Assembly (NCBI RefSeq): GCF_000014885.1
Contig: NC_011566.1
Span: forward strand, 3,949,501 to 4,013,500
DNA: 64,000 bases
Direction of reading: 5' to 3'
DNA from: Shewanella piezotolerans WP3
GTDB taxonomy: Bacteria; Pseudomonadota; Gammaproteobacteria; Enterobacterales; Shewanellaceae
Part shown: piece after piece, positions 1 through 8,598 of the stretch
Layout: every line of letters begins with the position of its first letter
Numbering within the stretch: the first letter of the stretch is position 1
Notes under the pieces: model-generated
The model's database searches: none
The model's input: only the letters and a program-made list of their open reading frames with translations
What the model was told of the DNA's origin: nothing
Translations under genes and position numbers: made by a program

Positions 1-1
1 C

Positions 2-703
2 GCGATGTTAAAGCGTAATAGCAATATTACCGTTAACTTACAGCTTTCATCTCAAAACCAAGGCTTCGCCACCTCTTATAACGTCATAGCTGAAGTGACC
101 GGTTCCAGTAAACCTGAAGAGATAGTATTAATTGGTGCTCATCTAGATTCTTGGGATGAGGGCACGGGAGCCATTGATGATGGAGCAGGTGTGGGTATTG
201 TCGCTGCTGCTGGTAAGTTAATTCAAGATCTCCCCACCAAGCCAGCTAGAACGATAAGAGTTGTATTGTATGCAGCAGAAGAGGTTGGGCTAGTCGGTGG
301 TAAGGCTTATGCAAAAGCACACCAAGCGGAGCTAGATAATCATTATATTGCAGCGGAGTCTGATTTTGGTGCAGGCCGTATCTATCAAGTTGATTTTAGA
401 GCGAGTGAAAGCGCCTATCCCCAATTATTAGCCCTTTCAGCACCTATGACAAACAATGGCGTTGTTTTGGGTACTAATAAAGCCTCAGGAGGCCCTGATG
501 TCTCTATGCTACCTGCACAAGGTGTGCCCGTTGCATCATTGAGACAAGATGGTACCGATTATTTTGATTATCATCACACCCCCAATGATACCTTAGACAA
601 AATAGAACCCGCCGCACTTAAGCAAAATGTCGCTGCCTATGCACAGTTTGCTTATCTCATGGCCCAGTCGACCATTGATTTACGTCCAATCGTCGCAAAA
701 TAA
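2..703 (+). CDS. M28-family metallopeptidase (aminopeptidase), C-terminal part
   Basis: This is a zinc-dependent exopeptidase of family M28, cut by the left edge of the window. Counting from the first ATG at base 5, the metal-site motifs are visible: HLDSWD at about residue 46, DDGAG at about 58, the catalytic Glu pair in AAEEVGL at about 92, an Asp in ESDFGAG, and a His in YHHTPNDT. The reading frame is open to base 2, so that ATG is probably internal and the N-terminal part (signal peptide, any PA domain) lies outside. M28 enzymes of this kind are usually exported and release N-terminal amino acids from peptides. A terminator follows at 741. Confidence 0.85.
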   Translation, partial: AMLKRNSNITVNLQLSSQNQGFATSYNVIAEVTGSSKPEEIVLIGAHLDSWDEGTGAIDDGAGVGIVAAAGKLIQDLPTKPARTIRVVLYAAEEVGLVGGKAYAKAHQAELDNHYIAAESDFGAGRIYQVDFRASESAYPQLLALSAPMTNNGVVLGTNKASGGPDVSMLPAQGVPVASLRQDGTDYFDYHHTPNDTLDKIEPAALKQNVAAYAQFAYLMAQSTIDLRPIVAK

Positions 704-740
704 TCAGCGTTGAATAATGGGGTAAACAAGTGCAAATAAA

Positions 741-763
741 AAAGCAGCCTGATGGCTGCTTTT
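741..763. terminator. Bidirectional terminator between M28 peptidase and yaaA
   Basis: AAAGCAGCC (741-749) pairs with GGCTGCTTT (754-762) around a four-base loop, with A-rich and T-rich flanks on either side. It can serve both convergent genes. Confidence 0.8.
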
Positions 764-777
764 ATCTAAAGGGGATA

Positions 778-1551
778 CTACTGCTCTTCTCGCAAGAACA
801 CAGGAGCGGTAACCGTTGATTCTGCTTCACTATAATAATAACCAGCGCTATCAAATTTTATCAACGCATCCAATGATTCAACATTATTATCTAAAATATA
901 ACGCACCATCATCCCTCGAGCTTTCTTAGCAAAGAAGCTGATCACCTTATATTGACCATTCTTTTTGTCCTTGAAGACTGGCGTTACTAAGTTTGCGGTC
1001 AACTGCTTATGCTTAACAGCTTTAAAATACTCGTTAGAAGCAAGGTTAATAATGAACTCATCACCTTGAGCCGCAGTTGTCTGGTTAATCTCATCAGTAA
1101 TAATATCGCCCCAGAACTGATAAAGATTTGTCCCTCTAGCATTACTTAAACGGGTCCCCATCTCTAATCGATAAGCTTGCATTAAGTCTAAAGGTTTCAA
1201 TAATCCATATAAGCCCGATAGGATCCGTAGCTGCTGCTGCGCTTTCTGTAAGCTAGCTTCTGATAATGTATCAGCATCAAGCCCCGTATAAACATCACCT
1301 CTAAAGGCAAATACCGCTTGCTTAGCGTTATCAGGGGTAAAATCAGAGTCCCAACTACTAAATCTCGCCACATTGAGGCCAGCGATTTTATCACTGACTT
1401 TCATTAAGGAGGCGATATCGCTTGGCGTTAATTTACGGCAGACATCAATCAATTGCTCACTTTGACCCAGCAACGTAGGAATAGAATAACTCTGAGTAGC
1501 AGCTGGATTTTCGAAGTCTAATGTTTTTGCAGGTGAAACCAAGATTAACAT
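778..1551 (-). CDS. yaaA: Peroxide stress protein YaaA (UPF0246/DUF328)
   Basis: The 257-residue product matches the YaaA family over its full length. It has the typical N-terminus MLILVSPAKTLDFE, the central RMEMGT-like stretch (YRLEMGTRL) and the basic FFAKKARGMMVRY segment near the C-terminus. In E. coli YaaA is induced by OxyR and lowers free iron during peroxide stress; the cytosolic protein binds DNA. An oxyR gene lies at the far right of this window, but I see no OxyR site here. The gene stands alone, convergent with the M28 peptidase. Confidence 0.92.
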   Translation of the reverse strand: MLILVSPAKTLDFENPAATQSYSIPTLLGQSEQLIDVCRKLTPSDIASLMKVSDKIAGLNVARFSSWDSDFTPDNAKQAVFAFRGDVYTGLDADTLSEASLQKAQQQLRILSGLYGLLKPLDLMQAYRLEMGTRLSNARGTNLYQFWGDIITDEINQTTAAQGDEFIINLASNEYFKAVKHKQLTANLVTPVFKDKKNGQYKVISFFAKKARGMMVRYILDNNVESLDALIKFDSAGYYYSEAESTVTAPVFLREEQ

Positions 1552-1607
1552 GTGATGTCCTATACATAGATATTGTTAAACTGTGACAATCATACTGATC
1601 AAAAACA

Positions 1608-1638
1608 AAAAAACCACGCTTATAAAGCGTGGTTTTTT
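1608..1638 (-). terminator. Terminator of the alanine symporter gene
   Basis: An AACCACGCTT / AAGCGTGGTT hairpin with a four-base loop is flanked by runs of A and T on both sides. On the minus strand it ends the gene at 1683. Confidence 0.8.
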
Positions 1639-1682
1639 AGATTGCGCTAATTCAACTTACCGCATCAAGCTTAAACTCTCAA

Positions 1683-3125
1683 TTAAGACTTGTTGGTCGC
1701 GCTCTGTTCATCAGACCATTCACCTGACTCTACACCTTTTATTTCAGGGAATTGAGTGGCGTCAAAGGTTGGAACCAAACCTTGCTTGATTTGACGCTCA
1801 TAATCTTTAACAACAGCAAATGCGACTTTAGACAGCATCACAATCGCAGCAATATTGACCAAAGCCATGAGTCCCATAGAGACATCGGCGAAGTTCCAAA
1901 CCAACTGCAACGAAGCCACTGAACCTGTCATCACCATCGCCAATACTAGACCGCGGAAAATATAAAGAATTTTCTTACTCTTAGTCAGGAACATGATGTT
2001 GTTTTCTGCATAGCTATAGTTAGCAATAATTGATGAGAAACAAAATAGTATTATCGCGAATGCAATGAAGTATGCAGACCAACCACCTAGCTCATTGCTA
2101 AGAGCGAGCTGCAATAGACCAATACCCTTCTGCTCACCTGGATTATCTAACACTCCTGATAGCAAGATAATTGCAGCAGATGCACTACAGATAACAATCG
2201 TATCTACAAATACGCCAATCATCTGTACAAAGCCTTGTGAGGCCGGATGGTTCGGATTTGGTGTTGCAGATGCAGCAATGTTCGCCGCACTACCCATACC
2301 CGCTTCGTTTGAGAACAAGCCACGAGCAATACCCGCCATCATCGCGCCCATCGCGCCACCAGCGGCTTCTTCCCAACCAAATGCACTCTTAACAATCAGC
2401 GTTAATGCAGCTGGCACCTGGTCAATATTAATGACTAAAACAACCAGCGCTATAGCTAAGTATGCGACGGCCATAACTGGCACGATAAGCTCAGAAGCGC
2501 GCGCAACCTTTTTCAAGCCACCACAAATAATATAAGCAGAAGCCATAACAATGACTAAGCCAACAAGGGTCTTATCAAAACCGAATGCGTTATTCAGCGC
2601 ATCGGTCATAGTGTTAGCTTGCGCTGCGTTGAAAGCAAAGCCAAATGCAATGATAAGCAAAATAGAGAACAGTATGCCCATCCACTTCTTACCTAAGCCC
2701 TTCTCCATGTAATAAGCGGGGCCGCCACGATATTGCCCTTCACTGTCTTTAACTTTGTAGACTTGAGCAAGCGTTGATTCGATAAACGCCGTTGCCATAC
2801 CAAGAAGTGCAATGAGCCACATCCAGAAAATAGCACCTGCACCACCTACTGTTATCGCAACAGCAACACCAGCCATATTACCGGTACCAACACGAGCAGC
2901 CATTGAGGTACAAAATACTTGAAATGAGGAGATACCATTGACTTTTTCACGCCCCTGGAGCACTAACTTCACCCCATGACCAAACAATCTAAATTGTATA
3001 AAACCTAAACGAAGTGTAAACAGTACGCCTGCGGCAACTAGAACATAGATCAGTAAGCTTCCCCACAACACACCATTGACGGCATTGATTGTAGATTCAA
3101 CTGCATTTATTAACGGTTCGAACAT
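1683..3125 (-). CDS. Sodium:alanine/glycine symporter (AGCS family)
   Basis: This 480-residue inner-membrane protein is an AGCS (AlsT/DagA) permease that imports alanine or glycine with Na+. About ten hydrophobic segments are evident. The family signatures ARVGTGNMAGVA (about residue 56), GGPAYYMEKGLG (about 134) and ARGLFSNEAGMGSAANIAASA (about 270) are intact. The start is the ATG at 3125, with TTCGAACC-type N-terminal coding typical of the family. It is divergent from the phosphoketolase gene across a 413-bp gap. Substrate preference between alanine and glycine cannot be read from the sequence. Confidence 0.92.
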   Translation of the reverse strand: MFEPLINAVESTINAVNGVLWGSLLIYVLVAAGVLFTLRLGFIQFRLFGHGVKLVLQGREKVNGISSFQVFCTSMAARVGTGNMAGVAVAITVGGAGAIFWMWLIALLGMATAFIESTLAQVYKVKDSEGQYRGGPAYYMEKGLGKKWMGILFSILLIIAFGFAFNAAQANTMTDALNNAFGFDKTLVGLVIVMASAYIICGGLKKVARASELIVPVMAVAYLAIALVVLVINIDQVPAALTLIVKSAFGWEEAAGGAMGAMMAGIARGLFSNEAGMGSAANIAASATPNPNHPASQGFVQMIGVFVDTIVICSASAAIILLSGVLDNPGEQKGIGLLQLALSNELGGWSAYFIAFAIILFCFSSIIANYSYAENNIMFLTKSKKILYIFRGLVLAMVMTGSVASLQLVWNFADVSMGLMALVNIAAIVMLSKVAFAVVKDYERQIKQGLVPTFDATQFPEIKGVESGEWSDEQSATNKS

Positions 3126-3550
3126 AATTATTATTTATCCCCACGACAAACATAATCGAGCGTTGTGACACTGGATTAGGTTTGGCTTGTGTTTATCCTT
3201 CCTAATGTATTTAAATGTCGACAGATTTTCTTTTTGAATTATCCATACGTGATTAAATTACTGTCACGCCTGCCGCATTCCGCGCTGCAAAATAGCATAG
3301 CATTGCTTTAACCCTGAGTGATACAGATCACACATCATCATTTAGCTGACATCCGAATCACAGGAACTATTAAACATATCGAACTAGAGTAACCAACATA
3401 ACATACCATTCACATCTAGTTTTACTACATTTATCAGTACAAATTACTTTCTATAAATAAGATACAGGACACATTTTTGTAATAAAATTACAAATATAGT
3501 AGTTCCCATCAAATTTGTTTAACTTTCTGATTACGTAAATGGGGTTATTT
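3126..3550. other. Divergent intergenic region between symporter and phosphoketolase
   Basis: An AT-rich, non-coding gap of about 420 bp that must hold both divergent promoters. The one site I can point to is the CRP-like palindrome at 3317-3332. I found no credible small gene here. Confidence 0.6.
3317..3332. promoter_or_regulatory. CRP-like binding site
   Basis: AGTGA-TACAGA-TCACA matches the TGTGA-N6-TCACA consensus at nine of ten defined positions, with the perfect core GTGA-N6-TCAC. It sits about 230 bp upstream of the phosphoketolase start and about 190 bp upstream of the symporter start, so it could control either gene. Confidence 0.55.
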
Positions 3551-5917
3551 ATGTCACATCAACAAGAGATCGTCTCCTTAAAGAAATTCGTTAGAGCAAC
3601 TAACTTTTTGGCGACATCACAAATTTACCTAAAGCAAAACGTACTGCATAAACGCGCTTTAGCACACGCTGATATTAAGCCAAGGCTATTGGGGCACTGG
3701 GGAACATGCCCGGGTATCAACTTCGTATACGCGAACGTTAACAGACTGATTACCAAGCATAACCGTTCATTTGTATACCTTGTCGGTCCTGGTCACGGTT
3801 TCCCAGCAGTACAAGCTAACCTTTTCATGGAAGGTTCACTCAGTCATTTTTACCCTGACACAATCCCATACAACGAAGACGGTATCACCGATATTTGCCA
3901 GAAGTTCTCTGCAGCGTATGGTTACCCTTCTCATGCCAACCCTGAAGCACCAGGTCAAATTCTAGAAGGTGGTGAACTTGGTTATTCACTTTCAGTTGCG
4001 TGGGGCGCCGTTCTCGATAACCCAGATTTAATCGCAGCTTGCCTAATTGGTGATGGCGAGTCTGAAACAGGTCCTCTTGCGGCTTCTTGGTATGCAAACC
4101 GTCTGGTATCACCTAAGAACAATGGCGCTGTACTTCCTATCGTACACATTAATGGCTACAAGATTTCAGGCCCTACTCGTATGGGAAGAATGAGCCATGA
4201 AGAACTTGATCTAGAATTCCGTGGTCTTGGTTACCACCCAATCATTGTTGATGATGAGCTAGAACAGGATGTCTATGAGCAGATGACTGCCGCAATGGAC
4301 TTATCTTATGAGATGATCAACGACATACAAACTCGCGCGAGAGCGGGCGAAGACGTTGTTAAACCACGCTGGCCTGTTATTTTAATGCGCACAGCAAAAG
4401 GTTGGACCGGTACTTCAGAATATAATGGTAAGAAGCTTGAAGGTAACTGCGAATCTCACCAAGTTATTGTCAACAAGTGTGCAACTGATAAAGGTCACCT
4501 TGACGCACTAAACACTTGGCTTGCTAGCTACAAATTTAACGAGCTTTACAGCATTAACGAACAAGGTGAGCTGATTTTCGACAAAGACATTCAGTCTCTT
4601 ATTCCACCTAAAGAATTATCTTGTGGCCGTCAGCACTTAAGTTACGGTGGTGAAGTAGTTCGCGCTTTAACAAACCCAGATCTTGAGAAGCTAGCTTACG
4701 GCCCTGAGACTCCTCGTGGTCAGCGTGGTCTATCCATGTTCAAGATGGGTGAGTGGATGCGTGATGCATTTAAACTTAACCGTGACCAACGTAACCTGCG
4801 TATATTCTGCCCAGATGAAACCTATTCAAACCAGCTACAAGCTGTATTTGAAGAAACTGACCGTGCATGGCAGTGGCCTATTGAAAGCTGGGACGAAGAT
4901 ATGTCTCGTGATGGTCGCGTCATTGAGTTGCTATCTGAAAACCTACTTTTCGGTATGCTACACGGTTACACGGTAACAGGTCGTCACGCGATGTTCCCAA
5001 CTTATGAAGCTTTCTCACAAGTTGTATCGTCTATGGCCGACCAATACTGTAAATACGTATACGCTAGCCAAGGTGTACATTTCAGAAAACCTGTTCCAGC
5101 ATGTAACGTAGTACTTTCGTCACTGCTTGAGCGCCAAGATCACAATGGTTACTCTCATCAGAATCCATCTTTCCTCGGTGCGATGCTAGAAAAGCATCCA
5201 AAGATTATCTCTGCTTACCTACCTGCTGATGGTAACAGTACTTTGGTTTACACCGAACGCGCTTATGCTGATCGTGACAAGCTGAACATTCTTGTCGCTG
5301 GTAAGAAAGATCTACCACAGTGGCTAACACTTGATGAAGCGCGTCAACAAGCTAAAGACGGTGTCATGGTTTGGGATTTCGCATCTGATGAGAATCCAGA
5401 TGTGGTCCTCGTAGGTTGTGGTGACTACGTGACTCAAGAAGCGATGGCTGCACTGGTACTCATTAGAGAGCTATTGCCACGTGTACGTATTCGTTTTGTC
5501 AGTGTCACAGAACTTACCAGCAGCGGCCTAGGTAGCTTAGACTTCCAAAGCAAGCCATGGTTAATGGACGAAGTATTCACAGCGGATAAAGGCGTAGTAT
5601 TCAATTACCACGGCTACCCGAATACAATTAAGAAACTCGTATTTGACTACAAAGGCAGCGACCGCTTCAGAATCAAAGGCTACGAAGAAGAAGGTTCAAC
5701 AACAACACCATTTGATATGGGTGTTCGTAACGGTACTTCACGCTACCACCTTGTTATTGATATGGCCTACAAACTCTTCCAGCAAGGCGTTATTGATGAG
5801 ACGCAACACGTCGCATTAACCACAGACATGCTGCAACGTTTGGTCGACCACAGAAACTACATCAAAGCCAATGGCGTTGACCCAGTAAGCATCGAAAACT
5901 GGGTGTGGACACGATAA
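3551..5917 (+). CDS. xfp: Phosphoketolase (xylulose-5-P / fructose-6-P)
   Basis: A thiamine-diphosphate enzyme that splits xylulose 5-phosphate or fructose 6-phosphate with phosphate into acetyl phosphate plus glyceraldehyde 3-phosphate or erythrose 4-phosphate. The product is about 788 residues. Family motifs include the N-terminal GHWGTCPGINFVYAN, VGPGHGFPA, GDGESETGPLA for ThDP-Mg2+ binding, and YSHQNPSFLG in the second half. An ATG at 3539 is in frame, but only the ATG at 3551 has a Shine-Dalgarno sequence (GGGG six bases upstream), so I place the start there. tal and pgi lie just downstream; together with xfp they act on the same sugar phosphates. No acetate kinase gene is adjacent. Confidence 0.93.
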   Translation: MSHQQEIVSLKKFVRATNFLATSQIYLKQNVLHKRALAHADIKPRLLGHWGTCPGINFVYANVNRLITKHNRSFVYLVGPGHGFPAVQANLFMEGSLSHFYPDTIPYNEDGITDICQKFSAAYGYPSHANPEAPGQILEGGELGYSLSVAWGAVLDNPDLIAACLIGDGESETGPLAASWYANRLVSPKNNGAVLPIVHINGYKISGPTRMGRMSHEELDLEFRGLGYHPIIVDDELEQDVYEQMTAAMDLSYEMINDIQTRARAGEDVVKPRWPVILMRTAKGWTGTSEYNGKKLEGNCESHQVIVNKCATDKGHLDALNTWLASYKFNELYSINEQGELIFDKDIQSLIPPKELSCGRQHLSYGGEVVRALTNPDLEKLAYGPETPRGQRGLSMFKMGEWMRDAFKLNRDQRNLRIFCPDETYSNQLQAVFEETDRAWQWPIESWDEDMSRDGRVIELLSENLLFGMLHGYTVTGRHAMFPTYEAFSQVVSSMADQYCKYVYASQGVHFRKPVPACNVVLSSLLERQDHNGYSHQNPSFLGAMLEKHPKIISAYLPADGNSTLVYTERAYADRDKLNILVAGKKDLPQWLTLDEARQQAKDGVMVWDFASDENPDVVLVGCGDYVTQEAMAALVLIRELLPRVRIRFVSVTELTSSGLGSLDFQSKPWLMDEVFTADKGVVFNYHGYPNTIKKLVFDYKGSDRFRIKGYEEEGSTTTPFDMGVRNGTSRYHLVIDMAYKLFQQGVIDETQHVALTTDMLQRLVDHRNYIKANGVDPVSIENWVWTR

Positions 5918-5942
5918 GCACTCTTTAAATTAGCTGAAATTA

Positions 5943-5973
5943 AAAGGTGCCTTCGCAAGAAGGCACCTTTTTT
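5943..5973 (+). terminator. Terminator of phosphoketolase gene
   Basis: AAAGGTGCCTT (5943-5953) pairs perfectly with AAGGCACCTTT (5960-5970), with a six-base loop and a following T-tract. Confidence 0.88.
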
Positions 5974-6143
5974 CGTTTCAAGTTATCGCTACAAGCATTA
6001 ACAATAAAGTGGAAAATGTTACATTTACGACAGATAATAGTGTTGCCTAGCTACAAAACCAAAGGATCTCCGTGATAAGTGCTGGCGCTACTTAGGTATT
6101 AAGTAGGCGGAGGAGTTTTATAAATAAAACATAAGGACTACGA

Positions 6144-7238
6144 ATGATGAACAAAACTCTACAAGCAGTATTGCTGACTTCAATGCTACCTTTTGTTGCT
6201 AACGCAGCTGATGGTATGAGCCCTTGGTACGTTGGTGGCGGTGTCGGTATCAATAACTACGAGCCCAATTGCGATCAAAAAACCATGAAAACCTGTGGTG
6301 ATGATGACCCATATGCGTGGGATGTATTTGCTGGTTATCTATTTAACGACTACTTTGGCGTTGAGTTAGGCTATCGCGACTTAGGCCGCGCTGAGTGGGT
6401 AGACTACTCAGACAAGCTTAATGACGTTGGCGCTCGAGGCATGAACCTAGGTTTAGTCGCATTTTGGCCATTTGCCAATCGCTGGAGCTTATCGGCAGAA
6501 GCAGGCGCATTGAACTACCTCATCTCCAACAACAAGAATTACGGCAGCGAATACTATAGCGATAGCGGCGTAGCCCCTTACATAGGTGCAGGTATCGGCT
6601 ATAACATTACTGATAACCTAAAACTACAAGCTAAGTATCGTCGTTATGAAAATCTTGATGAAGATAAGTGGAAAACACTAGAGATGGAGAGCAATTATTG
6701 GGGGCTTGAGTTAAGCTATCGCTTCGGTAGCAAGTCCAAACCAATAGTACCTGTAGCGGTTGTGGTTGGAGATGCTGATAACGATGGCGTTAATGATGAT
6801 ATGGACCAATGTCCGGATACACCAGCCACTCACAAAGTTGATAGTAATGGCTGTACTATCTATCAAGACGCCGAAGATAAATTTGAGATTGAAGCTAAAT
6901 TCGCCACTAACTCTGCCATTGTACAAGAGTCATCTTACAGTGACATTAAAGATTTAGCCGAGTACATGAGTAAGCACCCAAATTCAGAAGTCGTCATAGC
7001 TGGTCACGCCTCAAATACTGGCGCAGCGGATTACAATATGGCGCTATCTGAACGTCGTGCGATAGCCGTTGCAGATGTTCTTATCAATGAGTACGGCATT
7101 GCGCCAGCAAGAGTATCATCTAAAGGCTATGGTATAACCCAACCTCTAATTGAGGGTAGCTCTAAAGAGGCTAACCAAGCTAACCGCCGTATTGAAGCAC
7201 ATGTAAGCGGTACTGAAAAAGTACCAGTGCTTAAGTAA
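6144..7238 (+). CDS. OmpA-family outer membrane protein
   Basis: A 364-residue outer-membrane protein with three parts. A signal peptide ends near residue 22 (cleavage after VANA). An eight-stranded OmpA-type barrel runs to about residue 195 and ends in LELSYRFG. A periplasmic OmpA/MotB peptidoglycan-binding domain follows from about residue 245. Between them a single calcium-binding TSP3-like repeat (DADNDGVNDDMDQCPDTP, about 212-229) acts as a linker, with the usual paired cysteines of porin hinges. The peptidoglycan domain keeps the GHASNTG and NxxLSxRRA-type motifs (NMALSERRAIAV). AAGGA lies seven bases before the ATG at 6144. Its likely role is tethering the envelope to peptidoglycan. 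Confidence 0.92.
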   Translation: MMNKTLQAVLLTSMLPFVANAADGMSPWYVGGGVGINNYEPNCDQKTMKTCGDDDPYAWDVFAGYLFNDYFGVELGYRDLGRAEWVDYSDKLNDVGARGMNLGLVAFWPFANRWSLSAEAGALNYLISNNKNYGSEYYSDSGVAPYIGAGIGYNITDNLKLQAKYRRYENLDEDKWKTLEMESNYWGLELSYRFGSKSKPIVPVAVVVGDADNDGVNDDMDQCPDTPATHKVDSNGCTIYQDAEDKFEIEAKFATNSAIVQESSYSDIKDLAEYMSKHPNSEVVIAGHASNTGAADYNMALSERRAIAVADVLINEYGIAPARVSSKGYGITQPLIEGSSKEANQANRRIEAHVSGTEKVPVLK

Positions 7239-7316
7239 ACACGATCAAGCAACACAACTGTCGATCTTATTATTTCGATAGTATTTGCTATAGTATTCGT
7301 TAGATGATTTAAACGA

Positions 7317-7347
7317 GCTCACAGCTTTTCATGGCTGTGAGCTTTTT
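7317..7347 (+). terminator. Terminator of the OmpA-family gene
   Basis: GCTCACAGC (7317-7325) pairs with GCTGTGAGC (7334-7342), followed by five T. Confidence 0.85.
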
Positions 7348-7623
7348 GTTTAATTGTTGCAGCCACTATACTCAACAACTAAGGTTTAGCTCATTACTCA
7401 ATATTTTTGTTTTAGCAGTCTGTAGCACAGGAATTTCATCAGACTGCAAGAATGAAACGTTAACATTGGTAGCAATATTACCAAAAAAAGCTGTTTTACT
7501 GATTTTTTGCAACTTTTCTGTAATTTTTTTTCATATTTAGTTGGAATGATCATTAAAATGGCTTTTAATACCTGCTAATTAACCATCAAACTTATGCTGC
7601 TCATTGAGAAGGATGTAATTCAC
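7348..7623. other. Intergenic region upstream of transaldolase
   Basis: A non-coding stretch that must contain the tal-pgi promoter. It includes an inverted repeat, GCAGTCTG (7415-7422) and CAGACTGC (7440-7447), with a 17-base loop, whose role is unknown. The open frame at 7331-7540 has no family match or ribosome site. Confidence 0.5.
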
Positions 7624-8580
7624 ATGGCCAACACATTAGAACAACTTAAACCCATCACTACAATCGTGGCGGATACCGGTGATATTGAAGCCATAAAACG
7701 TTACCAGCCAGAAGATGCGACAACAAACCCATCACTCATTCTAAAAGCATCACAAATTCCTGAATACAGTGACCTCATCGAGAATGCCATTAATTGGGCA
7801 AAAAGCCAAAGTGACGATCTTGAACAGCAAATTGAAGATGCTGGCGATAAACTTGCGGTAAATATTGGTTTAGAGATCCTTAAAATTGTTCCAGGTCGCA
7901 TCTCTACCGAAGTTGATGCGCGCCTATCTTTCGATAAAACGGCTTCTATCGCAAAAGCACACAAACTTATCCAGCTGTACAAAGAAGCGGGCATAGACAA
8001 ATCACGTATTTTGATCAAACTTGCCTCTACATGGGAAGGGATCTGCGCAGCTAAAGAGCTTGAACAAGAAGGTATCAATTGTAATTTAACGCTACTATTT
8101 AGTTTCGCTCAAGCTCGAGCTTGCGCAGAAGCTGGGGTTTACCTGATCTCTCCATTTGTAGGCCGTATCTTAGATTGGTATAAGAAAGATACAGGTCTTG
8201 AATACTCAGCAGCAGAAGATCCTGGTGTTGTATCTGTCACAAGCATCTACAACTACTATAAGCGTCATGGCTTTAACACTGTAGTCATGGGCGCAAGTTT
8301 CCGTAACACCGGTGAAATCATCGAATTAGCTGGCTGTGACAGACTGACCATTGGCCCAGCGCTGTTAGAAGAATTATCAAACAGCAATACGCCTATCATA
8401 CAAAAATTGCTACCAGCAACAGAAACGATTGCGGCACAGCCTGCAATGTCTGAAGCACAGTTCCGTTGGGAATTTAATGAAGATCCAATGGCGGTAGAAA
8501 AGCTAGCTGAAGGGATCCGTAACTTTGCAGTAGACCAAGGTAAACTTGAAGTCATGCTAAAAGCAGAGCTATCGTCTTAA
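7624..8580 (+). CDS. tal: Transaldolase
   Basis: A class I aldolase of the non-oxidative pentose phosphate pathway that moves a dihydroxyacetone unit from sedoheptulose 7-phosphate to glyceraldehyde 3-phosphate. The 318-residue product has the TalB/TalA N-terminus with VADTGD and DATTNPSLIL, the Schiff-base Lys in RILIKLASTWEG (about residue 132), and CNLTLLFSFAQA. An in-frame ATG at 7594 would add ten residues, but GAGAAGGA sits ten bases before the ATG at 7624, and the family N-terminus begins there. pgi follows 18 bp downstream, so the two form an operon. Confidence 0.95.
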   Translation: MANTLEQLKPITTIVADTGDIEAIKRYQPEDATTNPSLILKASQIPEYSDLIENAINWAKSQSDDLEQQIEDAGDKLAVNIGLEILKIVPGRISTEVDARLSFDKTASIAKAHKLIQLYKEAGIDKSRILIKLASTWEGICAAKELEQEGINCNLTLLFSFAQARACAEAGVYLISPFVGRILDWYKKDTGLEYSAAEDPGVVSVTSIYNYYKRHGFNTVVMGASFRNTGEIIELAGCDRLTIGPALLEELSNSNTPIIQKLLPATETIAAQPAMSEAQFRWEFNEDPMAVEKLAEGIRNFAVDQGKLEVMLKAELSS

Positions 8581-8598
8581 AGGAATAGGACTACTAAA

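Noticed and set aside
2065..2535. A 156-codon frame antisense to the symporter
   Set aside because: It is the complement of conserved membrane-helix codons and has no independent features.
7331..7540. Open frame of 69 codons after the OmpA gene
   Set aside because: It begins inside the OmpA terminator hairpin and has no protein-like features.
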